From Bacteroidales bacterium (GTDB lineage Bacteria > Bacteroidota > Bacteroidia > Bacteroidales > CG2-30-32-10): DNA of 7,954 nt. The notes under the pieces are model-generated. The model was not told the origin of the DNA. It ran no database searches and was given only the letters and a program-made list of their open reading frames with translations. This document shows positions 1 through 5,279 of this stretch, piece after piece. The DNA lies in assembly GCA_035353855.1 (NCBI GenBank), contig DAOQAK010000082.1, positions 1 to 7,954 on the forward strand, given 5' to 3'. Made by a program: the position numbers and the translations under genes. Position 1 is the first letter of the stretch. Each line of letters starts with the position of its first letter.

Positions 1-124
1 AACCTATATTTACAACTTAATTTGTTTGGCTAAATTTTAGTCGGACAGCAATGATTATAAATAATAATTTTTAACATTTTTCTTCCTGAAAAATAAACCA
101 CAGTGAATTATTTAAAGTGATTAA
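1..124. other. AT-rich intergenic stretch left of the MITE-like element
   Basis: This stretch is about 24% GC (29 of 120 bases counted) with no supportable coding frame on either strand. An 11-nt near-palindrome, CTAAATTTTAG, lies at 30-40, but it has no T-tract context that would make it a convincing terminator. The last three bases, TAA at 122-124, are the left copy of the proposed target-site duplication of the element that follows. Confidence 0.5.
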
Positions 125-140
125 GAAACTGTTTTGAATT
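125..140 (+). repeat. Left terminal inverted repeat of the MITE-like element
   Basis: GAAACTGTTTTGAATT is the exact reverse complement of 446-461. The match extends to 17 bp when A124 and T462 are counted, but those two bases also belong to the proposed TAA duplications. Confidence 0.75.
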
Positions 141-150
141 CATTAAAATT

Positions 151-250
151 TATACCGACAGAAAAAAGGTTTGCAAAAATATTTTTTGTTTTCTGTACGG
201 TATAACTCGTTCTAAACAGTTTTGCTTTTGCAAACCTGATAAGAACGAGT
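151..250 (+). other. Two abutting hairpins with complementary loops (possible kissing-loop fold)
   Basis: Hairpin A pairs 151-165 with 189-204: 15 bp interrupted only by a bulged A197. Hairpin C pairs 205-213 with 242-250: 9 bp, perfect. Hairpin A ends at 204 and hairpin C begins at 205, so the two stems could stack coaxially. The loop of A contains GGTTTGCAAAA (168-178) and the loop of C contains TTTTGCAAACC (226-236), perfectly complementary over 11 nt. A competing local stem inside the second loop (221-225 with 230-234) could act as an alternative state. The complementarities are read directly. That they form in RNA or single-stranded DNA, and that the fold has a function, is inference. 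Confidence 0.5.
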
Positions 251-251
251 A

Positions 252-417
252 TAATTGTATTAACGGTCAGACTGAGCCGATTCTACAGGAATAACATTAT
301 TATCCTTTCCGGAAGTCGCTGAAGGAGAATCGTGTCGAAGTCGACCGATATATGTCACTCTTCGACACGGACGACAACACGTATGCCCTCGCTATGTCCG
401 GCTCTGAGTAACAATTA
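252..417 (+). other. GC-rich structured core of the MITE-like element
   Basis: Four mutually compatible stems nest here: 252-258 with 411-417 (TAATTGT/ACAATTA), 274-279 with 399-404 (GAGCCG/CGGCTC), 331-340 with 360-369 (CGTGTCGAAG/CTTCGACACG), and a weaker one, 304-308 with 321-325. An alternative stem pairs 278-284 with 326-332. The plus strand is also open from 295 to 411, including a 19-codon stretch from ATG 352. The opposite strand is open over part of the same region, so openness alone is not evidence of coding. I recognise no protein or RNA family here. It may be a small structured RNA, a captured fragment of foreign DNA, or simply the folding body of the transposon. Confidence 0.4.
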
Positions 418-445
418 AAATTTGAATATGTAATTCAATATAAAA

Positions 446-461
446 AATTCAAAACAGTTTC
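446..461 (-). repeat. Right terminal inverted repeat of the MITE-like element
   Basis: This is the exact reverse complement of 125-140. It is followed by TAA (462-464), matching the TAA at 122-124. Just inside it, 422-427 and 433-438 (TTGAAT/ATTCAA) form a small separate hairpin. Confidence 0.75.
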
Positions 462-486
462 TAAGTGTTCAACCAAAAAAACCTTA

Positions 487-494
487 TACATTTG
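487..494 (+). promoter_or_regulatory. Bacteroidota -7 promoter element (TACATTTG) of the vitamin-uptake operon
   Basis: TACATTTG matches the Bacteroidota sigma-ABfr -7 consensus TAnnTTTG exactly and lies 14 bp before the ATG at 509, implying a very short leader. No clean TTG/TTTG -33 box is present. GTG at 465-467, with a 19-bp spacer, is the closest. The sequence between the box and the start codon is A-rich with no Shine-Dalgarno motif. Confidence 0.65.
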
Positions 495-508
495 CAAAAA
501 ACAGAAAT

Positions 509-754
509 ATGAAAGCATCAGTTGAAATAAGCTACTATCCGCTAAACCAGGAATTCATTCCTCACATAAAAGATTTTATCGACAGGATAAATAAATACCC
601 TGAACTTGTTGTTCGTACCAACACCATGAGTACACAAATCTTCGGTGAATACAAAGAAATCATGAATGCATTAACTAATGAAATTGAAAAATCATTTGAG
701 CTTCCCCACTCTGTTTTTGTGATGAAAATAATTAATGCCGACCTGGAAAAATAA
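509..754 (+). CDS. Thiamine-binding protein, YkoF/MTH1187 type (Thiamine_BP family)
   Basis: This is an 81-residue soluble protein with no signal peptide. The family shows a ferredoxin-like fold with an EISxYPL N-terminal strand and a central MSTxIxGE motif. Here these read VEISYYPL (residues 5-12) and MSTQIFGE (40-47), followed by an amphipathic helix and a final strand, FVMKI. Members of the family bind thiamine or its pyrimidine half in the cytosol, but their exact role (carrier, sensor or storage) is not settled. It is the first gene of an operon: its TAA is immediately followed by the ATG of the PnuC-family transporter with no gap, so translation is probably coupled. The neighbour suggests that it receives or senses the imported vitamin. 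ATG 509 fits the -7 box 14 bp upstream, and the family length is about 80-100 residues, so the gene looks complete. Confidence 0.8.
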   Translation: MKASVEISYYPLNQEFIPHIKDFIDRINKYPELVVRTNTMSTQIFGEYKEIMNALTNEIEKSFELPHSVFVMKIINADLEK

Positions 755-1351
755 ATGGAATTATTTTACGAATGGCTTATAGGGAATTATATAGAGATAA
801 TTGCCTCGCTGCTTGGCATATTTGGGGTATGGCTCACCACTAAGCAAAAGGTATGGTGCTGGCCGATAGGCTTGCTGAATGTTATTTTATCGCTATATGT
901 TTTCCTGGTATCAAAGCTTTACGCTGATGTTGTACTCCAGATATTTTACATCATCCTGACACTTTACGGGTGGTACAACTGGTTGTATGGCGGCGAAAAT
1001 AAAACAGTTCTCAAAGTATCGCGGATAAAGCGAAGCATGATGTTGTTTCTTATTTTAATTTCATTTTTTTGCATTTTCATTACAGGATATATTTTCAGCA
1101 ATTACACTGATGCAGCGCTCCCATACTGGGATGCTACAGTTGCAGTATGGGGAGTAATCGGAACATTTGTACAGGCAAAAAAATATATCGAGAACTGGAT
1201 CATCTGGATCATTAATGACCTTTTATGCACAGGAATTTATTTTTATAAACATTTATTTGCATTCACCGCGTTATATTTTGTTTTTGTTTTATTGGCAGTA
1301 TATGGTTATATACAATGGAAAAAGGATTTAAAGAAAATAGCAGTAGCCTGA
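755..1351 (+). CDS. pnuC: PnuC-family vitamin transporter (nicotinamide riboside or thiamine, PnuC/PnuT)
   Basis: This is a 198-residue inner-membrane protein, mostly hydrophobic, with about seven predicted membrane spans. Family signatures are visible in order: a WP-G--N segment (residues 36-42), Y56-D58 and Q62 in the second conserved helix, the WxxW of GWYNW at 73-76, a third conserved block WIINDLLCTGIYFYK (151-165) and a C-terminal YGYIQW (183-188). PnuC proteins are facilitators. Import is driven by phosphorylation of the vitamin inside the cell, by NadR-type ribosylnicotinamide kinase for PnuC proper or by thiamine pyrophosphokinase for PnuT. Here the flanking genes point both ways: a thiamine-binding protein directly upstream and a NadR-like kinase overlapping downstream. 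The substrate is therefore unresolved, and the symbol is given at family level. The start ATG abuts the preceding stop codon. Confidence 0.85.
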   Translation: MELFYEWLIGNYIEIIASLLGIFGVWLTTKQKVWCWPIGLLNVILSLYVFLVSKLYADVVLQIFYIILTLYGWYNWLYGGENKTVLKVSRIKRSMMLFLILISFFCIFITGYIFSNYTDAALPYWDATVAVWGVIGTFVQAKKYIENWIIWIINDLLCTGIYFYKHLFAFTALYFVFVLLAVYGYIQWKKDLKKIAVA

Positions 1352-1863
1352 TAAAAATAGCTATCACCGGTCCTGAATCTACAGGCAAATCGTTGCTGAC
1401 AGAACAACTGGCAAAGCATTTCAATACCGTATTTGTTCCTGAATATGCCCGTGAATATATTGATCATTTGAACCGCAAATACGAGCAACACGATATTTTA
1501 GAAATTGCAAAAACTCAGCTGAAAAACGAAACAAAAGCTTTATCAATAGCTAACAAGTTCCTTTTCTGTGATACTGAATTTTTAGTAACTAAAATATGGA
1601 GCGAGCATGCTTACGGTAATTGTGATGAATGGATAAAAGAAAAATTCAAAACTCATAAATACGATTTATACCTGCTTATGGATATTGACCTGCCATGGGA
1701 ATATGATGAACAACGCGAACACCCTCACATGAGAACATATTTTTTCAACTGGTATAGAACAGAACTGGAGAAGAACAAACTCCCATTTGTAATTATCTCA
1801 GGTACGGGTATAGAAAGGTTGAATAATGCCTTAGAAAAAATTCATTCATATTTTAAATTTTAA
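1315..1863 (+). CDS. NadR-like P-loop kinase (ribosylnicotinamide kinase domain only)
   Basis: This 182-residue cytosolic protein matches the C-terminal kinase half of NadR (AAA_28). The Walker A motif GPESTGKS is at residues 19-26. VPEYAREYI (41-49) is the family's second block, FCDTEFLVTKIW (84-95) corresponds to the FxDTDxxTT block of NadR, and DIDLPWEYDEQRE (123-135) corresponds to the lid segment (PWxxDxxR). Full-length NadR (about 350-420 residues) also has an NMN adenylyltransferase domain and sometimes a DNA-binding domain. Both are absent, so the product would phosphorylate the imported vitamin (nicotinamide riboside to NMN) and leave adenylylation to another enzyme. The gene overlaps the end of the transporter by 37 nt. 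ATG 1315 is the only usable start before the P-loop, so the overlap is likely real. Another nucleoside-like or thiamine substrate cannot be excluded. Confidence 0.78.
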   Translation: MEKGFKENSSSLIKIAITGPESTGKSLLTEQLAKHFNTVFVPEYAREYIDHLNRKYEQHDILEIAKTQLKNETKALSIANKFLFCDTEFLVTKIWSEHAYGNCDEWIKEKFKTHKYDLYLLMDIDLPWEYDEQREHPHMRTYFFNWYRTELEKNKLPFVIISGTGIERLNNALEKIHSYFKF

Positions 1864-1886
1864 CACACTGTTATTAAAAACATTTT

Positions 1887-1894
1887 TACATTTG
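1887..1894 (+). promoter_or_regulatory. Candidate -7 promoter element (TACATTTG) for the T9SS cargo gene
   Basis: TACATTTG is an exact TAnnTTTG match and identical to the box at 487-494. It lies 23 bp after the stop of the kinase gene and 110 bp before the ATG at 2005, which would give a leader of roughly 100 nt. No TTG -33 box is evident at the usual spacing. No strong terminator hairpin separates it from the upstream operon, so some read-through is possible. Confidence 0.45.
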
Positions 1895-2004
1895 GGAGAA
1901 ATATTTACTAAAAATATTCTCTTTATATCTAGTATTTTTTTCTTAAATAAGGGTAAAAGCATTTTTAAGTGTATTATAAAAACAAATCGTAATAAATTAG
2001 TGAT

Positions 2005-3096
2005 ATGAAAAAGCCAATACTTATTGCAATCTTTTCTTTGATAATATTTTTTCATTCTTTCTCACAGGCTGTAATTGATCAAAACGACATGCCCAATATT
2101 GGCGATACGTTAAGGGTAAATATAAATAATTCATTAGACGGAGTTGATTATATTTCGTCGGGTGTTAATTATTTATGGAATTTTTCAAATCTTACAGCAA
2201 CATCGGAACGGATTGACACTTTCCTGAGTGTTCAATCCACTCCCAGTATATATTATTATTATATTTTTCAAATGCTGTTAGGATGTAATCTTGCTGCAAC
2301 ACAACCCGATATTTCTAACATGTCGCTTATATCGCTTACCAATGTTTATAATTTTTATAAAAAATCGGCAGCTAATTTTTCTCAATATGGCTATGGCGCT
2401 GATTTTAACGGGAACTCCATACCCATGAAGTACGACAATCCTGATGTGCAGTTGATTTTTCCTTTAACTTATGGAGAAAAGGATTCATGCGATTACCAGG
2501 ATACCTTATCTCTTGACACACTTGGTGGTATTTTTTATGGTGAGAAAAGACATCGTGTTAATTATGTTGACGGATGGGGAAATATCATCACCCCTATCGA
2601 TACTTTCCATACAGTACGTGTTGTTTCAACTATTACCGGACACGATACAATTTTTATGAGTATTATGGGATATGCTACCGACTATGTGATAAAAGAATAT
2701 AAATGGTATGCTGATGGCATGGGCATTCCTGTTTTGAAAATAGCGGTAAGGACCGGCGCAAATGCCGGCACCACTGTTGAATTCAATAACAGAGAGCAAA
2801 TAAGCTATATGAATATTAACGACAGCGACCCATCGCTAACTTTTACAACACTTTATCCCAATCCTGCCAACGAGCAAACCGGTCTTCATTTCTCGCTTGC
2901 AAAACAAGCTGAAGTTAAGATCGACATTACGGATATATTGGGAAAAAATATTAAAAACTTCGGTAGCAAAGAATATCCTGCCGGGTTCACTACTGTTCCT
3001 TTAAATATTAAAGAATTGAATTTGAGTAAAGGAACTTATCTTGTAAAAATAAGTACAGAGAACAATTCGAAAACCCTCAAACTACAGCTTCAGTAA
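2005..3096 (+). CDS. Secreted protein with type IX secretion sorting domain, function unknown
   Basis: This 363-residue exported protein has three visible parts. Residues 1-20 or 21 are a Sec signal peptide (MKKP, hydrophobic stretch, HSFSQ). Residues about 22-275 form a region I do not recognise, rich in aromatic residues, Asn and Thr, with a YYYY run at 83-86 and several apparent beta strands. Residues about 279-363 are a Por_Secre_tail (type A) sorting domain with YPNPA (284-288), DILGK (310-314), KGTYLVKIS (342-350) and a final KLQLQ strand. Family knowledge: such proteins cross the inner membrane by Sec and the outer membrane by the type IX system. The tail is then cleaved and the cargo is attached to surface lipopolysaccharide or released. 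The N-terminal part has no obvious catalytic motif. Its stop lies 2 bp from the stop of the convergent peptidase gene. Confidence 0.85.
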   Translation: MKKPILIAIFSLIIFFHSFSQAVIDQNDMPNIGDTLRVNINNSLDGVDYISSGVNYLWNFSNLTATSERIDTFLSVQSTPSIYYYYIFQMLLGCNLAATQPDISNMSLISLTNVYNFYKKSAANFSQYGYGADFNGNSIPMKYDNPDVQLIFPLTYGEKDSCDYQDTLSLDTLGGIFYGEKRHRVNYVDGWGNIITPIDTFHTVRVVSTITGHDTIFMSIMGYATDYVIKEYKWYADGMGIPVLKIAVRTGANAGTTVEFNNREQISYMNINDSDPSLTFTTLYPNPANEQTGLHFSLAKQAEVKIDITDILGKNIKNFGSKEYPAGFTTVPLNIKELNLSKGTYLVKISTENNSKTLKLQLQ

Positions 3097-3098
3097 TT

Positions 3099-4334
3099 TT
3101 ATTTTATAATCTTATCAAGTATTTTTTTCGCTCCGTATTTATACAGGAACAGGTTCATCATTTTCAGTTTCACATAGTCTTCGCGCATATAGCGGTATCC
3201 CTGGTATTTCCCATCAAATGCACCGGCTGAAGAATCTTTTATCAGGTACCATTTCACTCCGTCTTTCTCGGTATATCCGATCAAATGAACACAATGATCA
3301 TCGGTAGTTGATTCGTTACTCAAACGTAACTGTCTTGCATCATCATTAATTTCATTTGCAGGAATATCGAAAGTAGGAACAAACATGATCTGCTTTTGCT
3401 TGTCAATTCCGGGTTCCGAGAAATCGCCGCAAATTGAAATAGTGTACCCATCATTTAAAGCTTCATTAACTATCGTCATAAAATCGTCAGCCGAAACATT
3501 ATAATAATCGCTGCAATGCCACCAGTTATCATCTTCTACCAGCTCGGCATGCTGATTAAACGTAGATTTATTATCCGACATAAAGCTGAAATAATCGTTC
3601 GGAATTATTTTGCAGTAATCATTCATAAAAGATATTGGAGAATATTTCTTCCCTTCAAAATTAAATTCCGAAGGTGGCTTCAACATATATGAATTAAGAA
3701 TACTCTTCACTGTATTCACAACTGTAGCGCTATCCCAAAGGCTTTCTGCTTTCACATACTTCAGATAATTTTCATATTCCGAAAAAAGTTTTTCATGATC
3801 AATCACAGTTTGCCCTTTCAACATACCCGAATAAATTGTGTCGGGCATTATTCCGTATTGAGTCATTAACCTTCTGAATGCACTTGCTTCCGAGCCTTCA
3901 CCCAGATAGCAATCGCCTTTATGTTCTACAAAATATTTTGCTCGCTCAACATATTCCCAGTACACAAAATACAATTCCGAAAGTTTTATTTTTTTCCCGC
4001 TAATCCTGAATATCTCTGATTCCAATAAAGATGTTGTTGCAAAACTCCAGCATGTGCCACTGTTTCCCTGCGACAACGGAACATTGCACCATTGCTTTTT
4101 AAAATCATCGGGCGATGCCGGTGAAATAATATTGGAAGTTTCAACCGATAAATATTTTTTTGTTTCGATTACTGATTTCGAATTATCATAGTTTTCAATT
4201 CCTTTAAGGATTGAATTCTGATAATACCCGGCTTTGTATTCTATAAATTTTCCTTTGTCTTTTCTTGTTGTATCCTGCGCAGAAAGGCTAAAGAAAACAA
4301 CAATAAAAAAAAACAGTATGATAATTTTTCGCAT
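3099..4334 (-). CDS. Exported papain-like C1B cysteine peptidase (PepC/bleomycin hydrolase-like)
   Basis: The product has 411 residues from ATG 4334. Residues 1-19 are a signal peptide (MRKIIILFFF... ending SLSA before QD), so it acts in the periplasm or outside the cell, unlike cytosolic PepC. The papain triad is traceable: oxyanion Gln89 six residues before the nucleophile Cys95 in QGNSGTCWSF (89-98), His347 in DDHCVHLIGY, and Asp367 in WYLIKDSSAG, where classical members have Asn (VENSWG). The length is slightly below the usual 440-450 of PepC. A longer reading from TTG 4355 is possible, but that codon overlaps the -7 promoter box, so ATG 4334 is preferred. It is probably an aminopeptidase or oligopeptidase that degrades imported or cell-wall-derived peptides; the specificity is inferred. 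The gene is divergent from the EamA transporter. Confidence 0.82.
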   Translation of the reverse strand: MRKIIILFFFIVVFFSLSAQDTTRKDKGKFIEYKAGYYQNSILKGIENYDNSKSVIETKKYLSVETSNIISPASPDDFKKQWCNVPLSQGNSGTCWSFATTSLLESEIFRISGKKIKLSELYFVYWEYVERAKYFVEHKGDCYLGEGSEASAFRRLMTQYGIMPDTIYSGMLKGQTVIDHEKLFSEYENYLKYVKAESLWDSATVVNTVKSILNSYMLKPPSEFNFEGKKYSPISFMNDYCKIIPNDYFSFMSDNKSTFNQHAELVEDDNWWHCSDYYNVSADDFMTIVNEALNDGYTISICGDFSEPGIDKQKQIMFVPTFDIPANEINDDARQLRLSNESTTDDHCVHLIGYTEKDGVKWYLIKDSSAGAFDGKYQGYRYMREDYVKLKMMNLFLYKYGAKKILDKIIK

Positions 4335-4352
4335 AATCGTTAATTTACTTCT

Positions 4353-4360
4353 CAAAAGTA
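4353..4360 (-). promoter_or_regulatory. -7 promoter element (TACTTTTG) of the C1 peptidase gene
   Basis: On the minus strand the sequence reads TACTTTTG, an exact TAnnTTTG match, 18 bp before ATG 4334. The expected transcript start therefore leaves a leader of about 10 nt. It overlaps the alternative TTG start at 4355 and so rules against it. No clear TTG -33 box is seen. Confidence 0.6.
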
Positions 4361-4375
4361 TGGAATATTTTAATT

Positions 4376-4383
4376 TACCTTTG
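4376..4383 (+). promoter_or_regulatory. -7 promoter element (TACCTTTG) of the EamA transporter gene
   Basis: TACCTTTG is an exact TAnnTTTG match 9 bp before ATG 4393, which would make the transcript nearly leaderless. It lies 15 bp from the oppositely oriented box at 4353-4360. The two polymerase footprints must overlap, which suggests mutually exclusive firing. No clear -33 box is visible. Confidence 0.55.
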
Positions 4384-4392
4384 TCGCACGCT

Positions 4393-5274
4393 ATGAAAAA
4401 ATACGGATATTTTTTTGAACTTCATTTCATTGTAATCCTTCTTGGATTTACAGCAATATTAGGCAAGCTGATAAATCTTCCTGCTCCCATGCTTGTCTGG
4501 TATCGCACAATGATTGCATTTTCGGCATTGTTAATCTGGTTTCTTTTTTCAAAAACAAAATTCATTTTACCCTTAAAAGAAACCTTACAAATACTTGGAA
4601 TAGGCTTGATCGTTGGCGCTCACTGGATATTTTTCTTTCATGCCATTAAAGTCTCGAATGTTTCGGTAGCTCTCGGATGCCTTGCCAGCGGTACGCTCTT
4701 TGCAAGTTTTCTTGAACCCTTGGCATTTAAAAGAAAGATATACTGGATTGAAGTTGTCCTCGGGTTAATCATTATTGGCGGGCTTTACATGATATTCCAG
4801 TTTGAAACACGATATACTGCAGGAATATTATTTTCAGTGTTTTCATTTTTTCTGTGGTCGGTTTTTACTGTACTGAATAAAAAAATTACTCTTAACTATA
4901 ACCAGAACGTTATCGGGTTTTACGAAATGCTTGGGGCTTTTATAGGAATCAGTATTTACTTTTTATTTAACAATGATATCCCTACAAAAAGTTTCTCAAT
5001 AACATGGAGCGATTTTTTTTATTTGCTTATTCTTGGAATTGTTTGCTCTTCTTATGCATTTTCAGCTATTGTACGAATCATGAAAAAACTTTCGGCTTAT
5101 GCTGTTGTGCTTACTGTTAACCTTGAGCCTGTATATGGGATTCTTCTCGCTTATTTTATTTTTGGTTCAACAGAATATATGTCGAATGGGTTTTATATTG
5201 GAACGTTGATATTAATTCTGACCATATTCTTATATCCTGTATTGATGAAGAAATTTAAGTCACAAAATACATAA
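4393..5274 (+). CDS. EamA/DMT-family inner-membrane transporter
   Basis: From ATG 4393 the protein has 293 residues, typical for a ten-span drug/metabolite transporter made of two EamA repeats. Repeat 1 covers about residues 9-136 and contains WYRTMIAF (36-43), the VALGCLASGT segment (92-101) and LEP (108-110). Repeat 2 covers about 143-282 and contains SAYAVVLTVNLEPVYG (234-249), the matching LEP signature near the start of its last helices. Both ends are short and charged. The frame stays open upstream as far as 4234, but that extension is antisense to the peptidase gene, carries no membrane helix of the family, and lies upstream of the -7 box at 4376. The ATG at 4360 fails for the same reason. 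The substrate cannot be read from sequence; relatives export amino acids, nucleosides or metabolites. Transcription probably ends at or before the hairpin at 5280-5308. Confidence 0.87.
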   Translation: MKKYGYFFELHFIVILLGFTAILGKLINLPAPMLVWYRTMIAFSALLIWFLFSKTKFILPLKETLQILGIGLIVGAHWIFFFHAIKVSNVSVALGCLASGTLFASFLEPLAFKRKIYWIEVVLGLIIIGGLYMIFQFETRYTAGILFSVFSFFLWSVFTVLNKKITLNYNQNVIGFYEMLGAFIGISIYFLFNNDIPTKSFSITWSDFFYLLILGIVCSSYAFSAIVRIMKKLSAYAVVLTVNLEPVYGILLAYFIFGSTEYMSNGFYIGTLILILTIFLYPVLMKKFKSQNT

Positions 5275-5279
5275 AAACA

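Larger units (their letters stand above)
125..461. mobile_element. MITE-like non-autonomous element, 337 bp, no transposase
   Basis: The segment is bounded by perfect 16-bp inverted repeats, GAAACTGTTTTGAATT at 125-140 and its complement at 446-461. Directly outside lie identical 3-bp repeats, TAA at 122-124 and TAA at 462-464, as expected for a target-site duplication. Inside there is no transposase frame. There are several nested inverted repeats and a core at 261-410 that is 49% GC (73 of 150), against 24% and 20% in the flanks. Known background: 3-bp duplications of the TNA type occur in some IS5-group elements, so mobilisation in trans by such a transposase is possible, but that assignment is inference. 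The alternative is a large imperfect structured RNA leader whose ends pair by the same repeats. Copy number in the genome would decide. Confidence 0.62.

Noticed and set aside
174..181. Minus-strand TATTTTTG matching the -7 consensus inside the first hairpin loop
   Set aside because: It has no gene downstream within the window, and the match is expected by chance in such T-rich sequence.
205..290. Thiamine-pyrophosphate riboswitch (fragments ACCTGAT near 234 and CTGAG near 272)
   Set aside because: The two fragments are in the wrong order, and the conserved TAATGCCAGCG-type segment is missing.
1306..1491. Minus-strand 61-codon frame over the transporter/kinase junction
   Set aside because: It is antisense to two well-supported genes, has no recognisable motif and no promoter box of its own.
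1910..1939. Possible terminator after the kinase gene (AAAAATA/TATTTTT)
   Set aside because: The stem is only A/T pairs with a 16-nt loop, and it lies downstream of a probable promoter, so it is not convincing.
1846..2055. Minus-strand 69-codon frame in the intergenic region before the T9SS cargo gene
   Set aside because: It is Lys/Phe/Leu-rich as expected from AT-rich noncoding DNA, overlaps the cargo signal peptide and matches nothing.
2471..2659. Second-frame 62-codon ORF inside the cargo gene
   Set aside because: It is a shadow of a gene supported by a signal peptide and a sorting tail.
4234..4392. N-terminal extension of the EamA transporter
   Set aside because: It overlaps the peptidase gene antisense, lies upstream of the -7 box and adds no family feature.
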